13,697 nt of DNA from an uncultured Eubacterium sp. (GTDB lineage Bacteria; Bacillota; Clostridia; Lachnospirales; Lachnospiraceae): assembly GCA_937915825.1 (NCBI GenBank), contig CALGGT010000029.1, positions 1 to 13,697 of the forward strand, given 5' to 3'. Positions 6,663-13,689 of the stretch are shown in pieces. The notes beneath the pieces were generated by a model. It did not search any database. It had not been told where the DNA came from and worked only from the letters and a program-made list of their open reading frames with translations. Within the stretch, counting starts at the first letter, position 1. The number at the start of each line of letters is the position of its first letter. Made by a program: the position numbers and the translations under genes.

Positions 6663-6731
6663 AGAGATTTATGATCTTACATGGGATTGGGGATCCACAT
6701 TCTTACATGGGATCAGAAATCCACGATCTTA
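6654..6731 (-). repeat. Three tandem 26-bp repeats starting at the rho stop codon
   Basis: On the minus strand units begin at 6731, 6705 and 6679, each opening with TAAGA and a GG/AA-AT core; the first two end in ATCCCATG. The TAA of the first unit is the rho stop codon itself. Units one and two agree at 20 of 26 positions, and unit three shares TAAGATC and TCTGATC with unit one. They fill most of the gap between rho and the glycosyltransferase gene. Confidence 0.75.
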
Positions 6732-8276
6732 GAATAAATTTAAATTCTTTAGAGTTCCCATAAAATCCTTATTATTTTTTGTCCGCTGGAATAATTCGAT
6801 CAGCTGCTCCATATTACTCTCAGCGCCAATGGACACTCCCATGGCTCTTCTCATAATATAAACCGCTTCCATTTCCTCGGAGTTTAAGAGCAAGTCCTCT
6901 CTTCTCGTACTGGATTTTTGAATATCAATGGCCGGGAATACCCGCTTCTCGGACAGATTTCGATCTAATACCAGTTCCATGTTTCCGGTACCTTTAAATT
7001 CCTCAAATACCACATCGTCCATACGACTTCCTGTATCCACCAAAGCCGTAGCCAAAATTGTAAGACTGCCGCCCTCTCTCATATTTCTAGCAGCTCCGAA
7101 AAACTTCTTCGGCATATGAAGGGCCGCCGGATCCAAGCCACCGGAAAGGGTCTTTCCGGATTGCGTTCCTGTTAGATTATAAGCTCTGGCCAGACGGGTA
7201 ATGCTGTCTAACAAGACTAACACATCATCGCCGCTTTCTACCAGACGCTTGGCACGCTCCAATACCATTTCGGATACGCGAATGTGGTGGTTGGGTTCTT
7301 CGTCAAATGTAGAATATATAACTTCCACATTTTTCCCTTCCACCGTCTCCTTAATATCGGTCACTTCCTCCGGACGCTCATCGATCAATAAAATAATGAT
7401 ATGAATGTTGGGCTCATTGAGCTTCACTGCTTGAGCAACCTGCTTTAATAAAGTGGTTTTACCGGTTTTCGGCTGGGATACGATCATACCACGCTGTCCC
7501 TTACCAATGGGAGCGATCAGATCGATCATACGGGTGGAAACACTGGCACGCTCTGTCTCCAAACGAATTCTCTGATTGGGAAAAATCGGTGTCAGTTCCT
7601 CAAATTTCTTACGATGCTCAATTTCTTTGACGGGACGACCATTTACTTCCTCGATGTAGAGCATGGCGGAAAATTTTTCATTCTTATCCGCCTTTTTCAA
7701 ATGTCCCGTTACCATATCTCCCGTTCGAAGGTGATGATAACGGATCAAGGGACCTGCTACGTAGACGTCATTTGCGCCGGATAAATAATTATCGCAGCGA
7801 ACAAAGCCAAATCCCTGTTGAATATCTAAAATCCCGGTTTTTACAATGCCGCTGTCCTGACGGGCCGCCTCTTCTACCGGGATCTCCGTTACGTATCGTT
7901 CCTTGGCAATAGCCACTTTCTCCCCGCTGTACGAAGGCTTTGTATTCCGGTTTTTATTCTCGAATCCGGCATTCTTCTCACGTTTCTCAAACTTGCCGGT
8001 TTTTCCGCTTTTTCTGGCATCCCTTCGATTGTTGCCGGCAGCCTTTCCGCTATTGCCGGTCTTTTTTTCAGTTGATCCGTTCGGTTCGTTCGGTTCCGGC
8101 TGTTCAACCTGTTTGTTCGGTTCGGCCGGTGCGACCGGTTCGGTCTGTTTGTCTTCCGATGTCCGTTCCTCGATCCGGCAGATCAACTGGGATTTTCGCA
8201 GGGACGAGAGGCCTGTCACTCCCATTTTCTTAGCCATTTCTCTTAATTCAGCTACCGACTTTTTCTCAAGATTCAT
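6729..8276 (-). CDS. rho: Transcription termination factor Rho
   Basis: The 515-aa protein is the hexameric RNA-dependent helicase that ends transcription at Rho-dependent sites. Residues 1-40 are the helical Rho N-terminal domain (VAELREMAKKMGV). Residues about 41-118 form an inserted hydrophilic linker, first Pro/Glu rich, then Lys/Asn/Gly/Arg rich, absent from E. coli Rho and common in Clostridia and Actinobacteria. The cold-shock-like RNA-binding domain is about 146-214 (QQGFGFVR, NDVYVAG, LRTGD). The ATPase follows: P-loop SQPKTGKT (267-274), LLIDERPEEV with the catalytic Glu near 300, Walker B VLVLLD (352-357), Q-loop TQSGKTLSGG, and R-loop and arginine-finger region through STRREDLL. 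All core motifs are intact. GGAGG lies only 4 nt before the ATG. It is 25 bp from the pyrophosphorylase gene and probably cotranscribed. The frequent Firmicute neighbour rpmE is not beside it. Confidence 0.97.
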   Translation of the reverse strand: MNLEKKSVAELREMAKKMGVTGLSSLRKSQLICRIEERTSEDKQTEPVAPAEPNKQVEQPEPNEPNGSTEKKTGNSGKAAGNNRRDARKSGKTGKFEKREKNAGFENKNRNTKPSYSGEKVAIAKERYVTEIPVEEAARQDSGIVKTGILDIQQGFGFVRCDNYLSGANDVYVAGPLIRYHHLRTGDMVTGHLKKADKNEKFSAMLYIEEVNGRPVKEIEHRKKFEELTPIFPNQRIRLETERASVSTRMIDLIAPIGKGQRGMIVSQPKTGKTTLLKQVAQAVKLNEPNIHIIILLIDERPEEVTDIKETVEGKNVEVIYSTFDEEPNHHIRVSEMVLERAKRLVESGDDVLVLLDSITRLARAYNLTGTQSGKTLSGGLDPAALHMPKKFFGAARNMREGGSLTILATALVDTGSRMDDVVFEEFKGTGNMELVLDRNLSEKRVFPAIDIQKSSTRREDLLLNSEEMEAVYIMRRAMGVSIGAESNMEQLIELFQRTKNNKDFMGTLKNLNLF

Positions 8277-8301
8277 ACTTCCTCCATCTTTTCATTTCAA
8301 A

Positions 8302-9525
8302 CTATATCTCGATTCCGTTCTTCTTTAGTAATTCTCGCGCACTATCAACCGAATCTTTCCCGGTGGCATTCTTTACCGGCGCAAATTCCCGATCACGCTC
8401 CACTTCAAAAGCCAGGCAGTTGTCCATCATATGGATCATATCCAAAACAAGCTCCTCAAACTTATAGCCATTGGGCTCTTCCGGGCTTACACAGGTTCCA
8501 TTCTTGTCAATGTAGGGGATTTTTTTCTTCACAACGTGGACAGGAAGATGCTGATTCATAATATCCTTTAAGGTGTCCACACGGAATAGATAATTTAAGA
8601 TAACGCCATAATTATATAACAATTTCCCGTTTTTGTCCAGTGCGTAGGTCATTTCTTCGGACAGCTCATAGTATTCTACAATGGATGGTTTCCCATCTTC
8701 CAAACACAGCACGCCTACTCTCTCCGTAGGCTCTGCCTTGGCTACCACCTTGGAACCACTGACCATTCCCGCCTTTTTCACAGCCCCAATGAAAACCGGA
8801 TCCGCGATTTTCTGAAGAACATTATCCACGGCAAAAACATTCAGCCATTCAATGCCGATCCGATCCAATTCCTGCAAAAGTCCGGCATCTGCCATGGATG
8901 AAAACCAGCCGCCATTGCCATTGGGAGATGTGGCCAGGCGATTCTTCTTCTCAAGCAGGATCTTTCCATCCCAATCCGTAGCCGGAGCCATCTTCTGCCG
9001 GAAGAAATACACTTTCTGCTCCGGATAACCAAAGAAATCATGTTCCTTAAAAAAGCTGCAGGTCTCCTCATGATTCTTCTCACTTGTCATAATAAACAAT
9101 GGAATAAAGACCTCTGCCTCGTTTACAACTTCCATCATATTTTCAATCAACCTTTGAAAAATATAGACGGTTCTGGTTTCTCCAATATTAAACATTCCCT
9201 TGGGATGTGAGGACCCCAGGCGGGTTCCCATTCCGCCGGCCAGCAGCACAGCGCCAACATGACCTTTACGGATTTCTTCCAGCCCCAATTCTCTAAATTC
9301 CTCTTTCTTCGTCTGAATCTCTTCCAAAGATACCGCGTCAATGGGGGCAATCTCTCCTCTCTGGGATATTGTCTCATCGCCCAACGACGTAAGAATGGAA
9401 AAATCCGTCTCCTGAATTTGCGACAGCAATTCTTCCTGTTCGTTCTCAGATAATTCAGCGTAAAATTGTAACAAATGCTCCTGATCCCATTCTTTACATT
9501 TATTTCGAATTTCCGATTCACGCAT
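8302..9525 (-). CDS. UDP-sugar pyrophosphorylase, UDPGP/UAP family
   Basis: The 407-aa enzyme should join UTP and a sugar 1-phosphate to give a UDP-sugar and pyrophosphate in the cytoplasm. The nucleotide-binding loop LLAGGMGTRLG (94-104) and PKGMFNIG (108-115) match the eukaryotic-type UAP/AGX branch (PKGM) more than UDP-glucose pyrophosphorylase. Other UAP-like segments are SPNGNGG (200-206), the FAVDN metal site (231-235), GVLCLEDGKPSIVEYYELSE (271-290) and LEEIRK before the loop. The substrate, N-acetylglucosamine or N-acetylgalactosamine 1-phosphate versus glucose or galactose 1-phosphate, cannot be told by eye. This is not the GlmU or GalU type normally used by bacteria. GGGAGG lies 9 nt before the start. 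A strong promoter is at 9600-9628, and rho follows after 25 bp, so this is probably the first gene of an operon feeding envelope or glycogen-like polymer synthesis. Confidence 0.88.
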   Translation of the reverse strand: MRESEIRNKCKEWDQEHLLQFYAELSENEQEELLSQIQETDFSILTSLGDETISQRGEIAPIDAVSLEEIQTKKEEFRELGLEEIRKGHVGAVLLAGGMGTRLGSSHPKGMFNIGETRTVYIFQRLIENMMEVVNEAEVFIPLFIMTSEKNHEETCSFFKEHDFFGYPEQKVYFFRQKMAPATDWDGKILLEKKNRLATSPNGNGGWFSSMADAGLLQELDRIGIEWLNVFAVDNVLQKIADPVFIGAVKKAGMVSGSKVVAKAEPTERVGVLCLEDGKPSIVEYYELSEEMTYALDKNGKLLYNYGVILNYLFRVDTLKDIMNQHLPVHVVKKKIPYIDKNGTCVSPEEPNGYKFEELVLDMIHMMDNCLAFEVERDREFAPVKNATGKDSVDSARELLKKNGIEI

Positions 9526-9599
9526 CGTTTTTATCCTCCCTTGCTGATCTTCATGGCCCTCGTTCTACTTTCTTTTGAAAAAGGGCATAGTCCAATGTA

Positions 9600-9628
9600 A
9601 TTATACTCCTATTGCTAAGAATTTGCAA
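9600..9628 (-). promoter_or_regulatory. Sigma-A promoter of the pyrophosphorylase-rho operon
   Basis: On the minus strand TTGCAA (9628-9623), 17 bp and TATAAT (9605-9600) make a near-consensus promoter. The predicted start near 9593 gives a leader of about 68 nt. A GGGAGG-N12-CCTCCC inverted repeat (9629-9652) touches the -35 box and lies between the two divergent promoters, so it could serve as a shared operator. Confidence 0.8.
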
Positions 9629-9663
9629 GGGAGGGCCTTCCCCGATCCTCCCAAAATTTACCA

Positions 9664-9692
9664 TTGATATTTTATCCTAAAGTGTTTATAAT
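9664..9692 (+). promoter_or_regulatory. Sigma-A promoter of the dtd operon
   Basis: TTGATA (9664-9669), 17 bp and TATAAT (9687-9692). Transcription should begin near 9699, inside or at the edge of the AGGAGG site (9697-9702), so the leader is only about 14 nt. Confidence 0.8.
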
Positions 9693-9712
9693 CAGTAGGA
9701 GGGGGAATACAT

Positions 9713-10159
9713 ATGAAATTTGTTATTCAACGAGTCAACCACGCATCTCTTTCCATTGACCGAAAGGAGCGGGCTCACATCGAAAAAGGCCTTTTGGTAT
9801 TCATTGGAATTTCAGAAACCGATACCAAAGAAATTGCTGACGTCATGGTTCGCAAGTTAACCCATATGCGGATCTTTGAGGATGAGGACGGCAAGACCAA
9901 CCTGGATTTACAGGCGGTTTCCGGGAACATTCTTTTGGTCTCCCAATTCACCTTGTATGCCAATTGCAAGAAAGGAAACCGGCCTTCCTTTACACATGCT
10001 GCCAAGCCGGATTTGGCCATTCCTTTGTATGAGTACATCATTGAGAACGTACGAGATGTGTTTCCGGATGTGCAAACCGGAGAATTTGGAGCCGATATGA
10101 AGATTGAGTTGCTGAATGACGGCCCCTTTACCATTGTTTTAGACAGCGAACAGCTGTAA
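9713..10159 (+). CDS. dtd: D-aminoacyl-tRNA deacylase (DTD)
   Basis: The 148-aa enzyme removes D-amino acids (for example D-Tyr), and glycine from mischarged tRNA-Ala, to keep translation stereospecific. It is a cytoplasmic homodimer. Full family length is present. MKFVIQRVNHASLSID is the usual N-terminus; SQFTLYANCKKGNRPSF carries the catalytic SQxTL motif; the second conserved motif is NDGPFTIVLDS near the C-terminus with the Gly-Pro pair that rejects L-amino acids. The start is set by AGGAGG with a 10-nt spacer. It is first in a three-gene plus-strand operon; malic enzyme starts 16 bp after its stop codon. No functional link with malic enzyme is obvious. Confidence 0.96.
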   Translation: MKFVIQRVNHASLSIDRKERAHIEKGLLVFIGISETDTKEIADVMVRKLTHMRIFEDEDGKTNLDLQAVSGNILLVSQFTLYANCKKGNRPSFTHAAKPDLAIPLYEYIIENVRDVFPDVQTGEFGADMKIELLNDGPFTIVLDSEQL

Positions 10160-10175
10160 GAAAAGGGAGGATCTT

Positions 10176-11360
10176 ATGACAAACGAAGAACAAGCCCTTG
10201 CCGCCCACCTTTCCTGGCAAGGAAAAATCGAAACCACAGCCAAATCCAAAGTAAACAGCCGGGAAGATTTGGCCATCGCCTACACCCCCGGTGTAGCAGA
10301 ACCCTGTAAAAAAATCGCGGAGGATGAAGAGGAAGCCTACCGCTATACCATTAAATCCAATACCATTGCCGTGGTATCCGACGGAAGCGCCGTTCTGGGG
10401 CTGGGTAACATCGGAGCCAAGGCAGCCATGCCGGTTATGGAAGGAAAAGCCGTACTGTTCAAGGAATTTGGCGGCGTTAACGCCTTTCCGATCTGTTTGG
10501 ATACACAGGATCCGGACGAGATCGTGGAAACCGTCGTTCGCATTGCTCCGGCCTTCGGCGGTATTAATCTGGAAGATATTTCCGCTCCCCGATGCTTTGA
10601 GATTGAAGAACGTTTAAAGAAAATACTGGACATCCCGGTTTTCCACGACGACCAGCACGGAACTGCCATTGTGGTTTTGGCCGGCGTTCGTAACGCGTTG
10701 AAGGTGGTAGGGAAGAATAAAGAAGATTGTAAAGTAGTTGTAAATGGCGCAGGTTCCGCAGGGATCGCCATTACCAAGTTGTTATTGAGTTACGGCTTTC
10801 CGGATATTGTTTTATGTGACAAAACCGGCGTTCTCTCCCCGGATGCTCCGGATTTAAACAGCGTTCAACGCGAACTCTTATATTCCTTGAACCCCCGGAA
10901 CGTTTCCGGACTTCTTGCCGACGCGCTAAAGGGCGCGGATCTTTTTGTTGGCGTTTCCGCCCCGAATCTGTTAACACCGGAAATGATCCGCTCCATGAAT
11001 TCTGATGCGATCCTGTTTGCCATGGCAAACCCGATACCGGAAGTGATGCCGGATGTAGCTAAGGAAGCCGGGGCCCGGATCATTGGCACCGGTCGTTCGG
11101 ATTTCCCGAACCAGGTAAATAACGTCGTTGCGTTCCCGGGTATTTTCAAAGGAGCTTTGGAAGGTCGGGCCGCTCAGATCACGGAAGAAATGAAGTTGGC
11201 TGCCTCGGATGCCATTGCTTCTTTGGTGGATGAAGATGTTCTGGATGAAAATCATATTCTTCCGGAAGCCTTTGATCCCCGGGTTTCTCAAGTGGTAAGC
11301 GAAGCTGTTAAGGCACATATTCACGAAACCAACATTCGTTCCTCAGAAAACGGAAGGTGA
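10176..11360 (+). CDS. NAD(P)-dependent malic enzyme
   Basis: The 394-aa enzyme oxidatively decarboxylates malate to pyruvate and CO2 with reduction of NAD+ or NADP+. The length is that of the short bacterial form without a phosphotransacetylase tail. Catalytic Tyr36 is in AYTPGVAEPC. Lys91 is in MEGKAVLFKEFGGVNAFP. Metal ligands are Glu133 and Asp134 in NLEDI and an Asp in FHDDQHGTA (157-163). The Rossmann dinucleotide loop is NGAGSAG (190-196). GRSDFPNQVNNVVAFPG is the family's late conserved segment. Cofactor preference is not clear: the residue after the second strand is Asp215 in LCDKTG, which would favour NAD+, but this is a guess. GGGAGG lies 5 nt before the ATG, and the downstream DUF4364 gene begins 4 bp after the stop codon, so the three genes are cotranscribed. 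Confidence 0.95.
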   Translation: MTNEEQALAAHLSWQGKIETTAKSKVNSREDLAIAYTPGVAEPCKKIAEDEEEAYRYTIKSNTIAVVSDGSAVLGLGNIGAKAAMPVMEGKAVLFKEFGGVNAFPICLDTQDPDEIVETVVRIAPAFGGINLEDISAPRCFEIEERLKKILDIPVFHDDQHGTAIVVLAGVRNALKVVGKNKEDCKVVVNGAGSAGIAITKLLLSYGFPDIVLCDKTGVLSPDAPDLNSVQRELLYSLNPRNVSGLLADALKGADLFVGVSAPNLLTPEMIRSMNSDAILFAMANPIPEVMPDVAKEAGARIIGTGRSDFPNQVNNVVAFPGIFKGALEGRAAQITEEMKLAASDAIASLVDEDVLDENHILPEAFDPRVSQVVSEAVKAHIHETNIRSSENGR

Positions 11361-11364
11361 TTTC

Positions 11365-11877
11365 ATGCAAAATCCCATCGCACTTCATAAATTGATGATC
11401 CTTTATATGTTAAAGAACGTAAGATCACCCCTCAACGCCGGTATTTTGTCCGATTATCTCGTCGCAAACGGGTATACGAACTATTTTAAATTCCAGTCCG
11501 CGTTAGGTGATCTGGTAGAGTCCGGCATGGTTGACAAAAAACAAACCTATAATTCGGTGTTTTATACCATTACGGAAGAAGGAGCCAACGCCCTATCCCT
11601 GTTTGTCGGGGATATTTCCCAGTCCATCCAAAAAGAGATGCGGGATTATTTACAAGAAAAACAAGTAGAGATCAAAGACCGGTTCTCTTATTTTTCCGAT
11701 TACTCCGGCGTTCCCGGCGGGGGATATAAGGTGACTTGTAAGCTGTTTGAGGAGAATCGTTCGATCTTTGAAGTAAATCTGTTTGTAACAACGGAAGAAG
11801 ACGCCAGACAAATGTGTGACCATTGGAAAGAAAAGAGCGATGAGATTTTCGCCTATGCCTTTAAAGAATTATCGTAA
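11365..11877 (+). CDS. DUF4364 family winged-helix protein
   Basis: The 170-aa protein matches the DUF4364 family of Clostridia. Residues about 5-80 look like a PadR/MarR-like winged helix: LHKLMILYMLKNV, then SPLNAGILSDYLVANGYTNY, SALGDLVESGMV and the wing FYTITEEGANAL. Residues about 90-170 form a mixed alpha/beta domain (YKVTCKLFEEN, IFEVNLFVTTEEDARQM) with no recognised ligand motif. The fold suggests DNA binding, but the family's function is not established. The ribosome site GGAAGGTG overlaps the end of the malic enzyme gene, a sign of translational coupling. It could be a regulator of this operon, though such a link is inferred only from position. Confidence 0.88.
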   Translation: MQNPIALHKLMILYMLKNVRSPLNAGILSDYLVANGYTNYFKFQSALGDLVESGMVDKKQTYNSVFYTITEEGANALSLFVGDISQSIQKEMRDYLQEKQVEIKDRFSYFSDYSGVPGGGYKVTCKLFEENRSIFEVNLFVTTEEDARQMCDHWKEKSDEIFAYAFKELS

Positions 11878-11902
11878 TTCATAAATCAAAAAGCACAAAT
11901 CA

Positions 11903-11958
11903 AAAAGACCCTAGAATGACAGATTTAGAACTCCCTCCTCTGTCATGCAGGGTCTTTT
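11903..11958. terminator. Bidirectional terminator between DUF4364 and M23 genes
   Basis: AAAAGACCCT (11903-11912) pairs with AGGGTCTTTT (11949-11958), with a second inner stem ATGACAG/CTGTCAT (11916-11922 with 11940-11946). T-rich tails occur on both strands, so it serves both converging genes. A 14-bp-period duplication AAATCAAAAAG (11883-11893 and 11897-11907) leads into it. Confidence 0.85.
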
Positions 11959-12009
11959 CTCACGCATCGTTATTATAACTCATGCCAATGACTCATACGT
12001 CATGGCTTG

Positions 12010-13002
12010 TTACCCTAAATAGCTCATAGGATCTTGTTGAACATAAGTGGTCTTGTCCATCAGAATGCTGTTGTTGTAGCTTAGGTTAAATACCGGTCCC
12101 TTCCGGATTTCCAAATGCAGGTGGGCTCCATACGCGCAGCCGGTAGCTCCTACCGAGGCAATCACATCTCCTGACTCTACTTCATCCCCAACTGAACATT
12201 TGATCTTCGAACAGTGAGCATAAAAAGAGTACATTCCGTCTCCATGATAGAGAATTACCAGATTACCAAAGGATAACGCTTTCGCCGCTACGTGGTACTG
12301 CGCGTACACAACCTTCCCTCCGTTGATGGCTTTAATATCCGTTCCTACACTGACACCCTTGATGTCTATACCATAATGTTTCCCATTATGAACGCTGCAC
12401 GGACATTGGAATCCACATCCAAGCTGACCACCTTCTACCGGCCACATCCATTGTCCATTCCCATAACCGGTCACATCAAATTTCTTCTTTAACACGACCT
12501 TCTTATTTCCTAAAACATCTTTTACCGATACGCGGTAAGAGTAAGTGCCTGCGGTTAATTTGGAAAATTTCATCTCCGCATCCACTTTTTTCAAATTAAA
12601 CTTTTTGCTGCGAATCTTCTTTGTCGCAGAATAAGCTTGATTTCCCTCATCGTCCACAATCTTGGTAACCACTTTTTTCATCTTGCGGTTCGCCTTCAAT
12701 GTACCGACAACGGTAAATGCCTGACCTTCCTTCAGATTCGTGGGATAAGAACATTTCTTTTTCTTCACGACTAATGTATTCTTAGAGGCAACCGCCGTAG
12801 CCTTAGCAGCCGGCGAAGAGGTAGGGGCTGTCGTACTTGTAGCCTTAGATTCTGCACTTGTAGAATCTGAAGAAGTCCCGGTAGCAGCCTTTATGGTATT
12901 TTCCTTCATTCCCGGACTGAATACTCCTAAGATCAGACAAAAAATCAAGAGAATTGAAATCGAATGATGCCATTCTCTGTGTTGATCACATCTCTTAAGC
13001 AA
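12010..13002 (-). CDS. Secreted M23 (LytM-type) metallopeptidase
   Basis: The protein should be a zinc peptidase that cuts peptidoglycan cross-links outside the cell. An ATG at 13011 directly abuts the AAGGAGG site (zero spacing), whereas an in-frame TTG at 13002 lies 9 nt from it, so TTG is preferred (330 aa; 333 from the ATG). A signal peptide or anchor covers about residues 1-40, a Ser/Thr/Ala linker about 43-78, and an Ig-like beta region about 80-180. The M23 domain is about 188-310 (ATG numbering): His212 and Asp216 in HYGIDIKG, His265 in YAHCS, and His297/His299 in AHLHLEI, so the zinc and catalytic residues are complete. Several Cys around 199-206 (GCGFQCPC) and at 267, 272 and 292 could form disulfides. 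It has its own promoter at 13126-13154 and a leader of about 115 nt. Substrate bond is unknown. Confidence 0.9.
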   Translation of the reverse strand: MLKRCDQHREWHHSISILLIFCLILGVFSPGMKENTIKAATGTSSDSTSAESKATSTTAPTSSPAAKATAVASKNTLVVKKKKCSYPTNLKEGQAFTVVGTLKANRKMKKVVTKIVDDEGNQAYSATKKIRSKKFNLKKVDAEMKFSKLTAGTYSYRVSVKDVLGNKKVVLKKKFDVTGYGNGQWMWPVEGGQLGCGFQCPCSVHNGKHYGIDIKGVSVGTDIKAINGGKVVYAQYHVAAKALSFGNLVILYHGDGMYSFYAHCSKIKCSVGDEVESGDVIASVGATGCAYGAHLHLEIRKGPVFNLSYNNSILMDKTTYVQQDPMSYLG

Positions 13003-13125
13003 AAATCTCATCCTCCTTAATATGAATCAGGGATTTTCATTTTAGGTTCAAAATTCGTTTCAACCGAACAGATTCCCAGAAATTCTACAGCAGTATCATT
13101 CTGCAGGATCCGTCACGGCAATCAT

Positions 13126-13154
13126 ATTATACTACATTTTTCACGGTTCTACAA
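13126..13154 (-). promoter_or_regulatory. Sigma-A promoter of the M23 peptidase gene
   Basis: On the minus strand TTGTAG (13154-13149), 17 bp and a perfect TATAAT (13131-13126). The start point near 13119 gives a leader of about 115 nt. That leader has a CTGCAG/CTGTAG stem (about 13105 to 13084) and small TTCG/CGAA dyads but no riboswitch that I recognise. Confidence 0.8.
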
Positions 13155-13162
13155 GAGTAAAA

Positions 13163-13552
13163 TCAATTTTTTTTAATTTTTTTTACTCGTGACCATTTCC
13201 CGTATTTTACTTTCTTTCCATTCTTGTAAAAAGATCGCAATTTTAAATAACAATCTTGTCTTCCACAATACAACCTTCGCCGTATGGTCTTGGATTTTTG
13301 GGCGCGGATCCGGCATTTGTGTCCAAATTTTTTCGGATTTTTGGTTCCCCAACGAATCTGGTATCCGGTTGCTTCCGGGGAAGACTTCCATTTTACCAAT
13401 ACATAGTTTGATTTTCGGATTGCTTTGAATTTTACCCTTTTCTTCGTCCACCCCTTCTTCAATTTTTCTGAAATCAAGGTTTTAAAGAAGGAAGCAATAT
13501 CTCCCCCCTCTTCCTCTGTCGTAGATTGACTCACAGCTGTCACACCATTCAC
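13163..13552 (-). CDS. FN3-like basic secreted protein, 5' end unclear (partial or frameshifted)
   Basis: The frame from the GTG at 13552 encodes 129 aa, but it stays open upstream to 13681, where an in-frame TGA (13684-13682) closes it, and no ATG, GTG or TTG occurs in that extension. The extension is Ser/Glu/Asp rich like a secreted linker and begins with a hydrophobic IFVIEIIFSA, like the end of a signal peptide. The conserved part (about residues 45-127) is a fibronectin type III-like module of the Lys-rich clostridial kind: YVLVKWKSSPEATGYQIRW, then KTIRRRLYCGRQDCYLKLRSF and KYGKWSRVKKIK. Four Cys residues are unusual for such modules. Either the start lies beyond a frameshift near the T5 run at 13673-13677, or a rare start codon is used, or the gene is decaying. 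Function unknown; surface location is inferred. Confidence 0.6.
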   Translation of the reverse strand: MNGVTAVSQSTTEEEGGDIASFFKTLISEKLKKGWTKKRVKFKAIRKSNYVLVKWKSSPEATGYQIRWGTKNPKKFGHKCRIRAQKSKTIRRRLYCGRQDCYLKLRSFYKNGKKVKYGKWSRVKKIKKN

Positions 13553-13663
13553 TTCGGCTGTTTCCTGATCCGATGGAACGGATAAAGTGGCTGTCTCGCT
13601 TCCATCCTCGTTCTTTCCACTTACAGAGTTCAGGGAAGATGTATCCTTTGCGGAGAATATGAT

Positions 13664-13689
13664 CTCAATGACAAAAATATCTCATTGAG
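13664..13689. repeat. 8-bp inverted repeat near the right edge
   Basis: CTCAATGA (13664-13671) and TCATTGAG (13682-13689) are perfect complements with a 10-bp gap. It overlaps the place where the FN3-like frame is closed by TGA. It may be an operator, an RNA hairpin or chance. Confidence 0.4.

Noticed and set aside
6654..6731. Small CRISPR array.
   Set aside because: The 26-bp units are directly tandem with no spacers, diverged, and no cas gene is present.
7903..8328. 141-aa plus-strand ORF and similar long ORFs opposite rho and malic enzyme.
   Set aside because: They are antisense shadows of firmly identified genes, with skewed composition and no ribosome binding sites.
13003..13119. c-di-AMP or c-di-GMP riboswitch in the M23 gene leader.
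   Set aside because: Such riboswitches often control cell-wall hydrolases, but the conserved motifs of both classes are absent from the leader.
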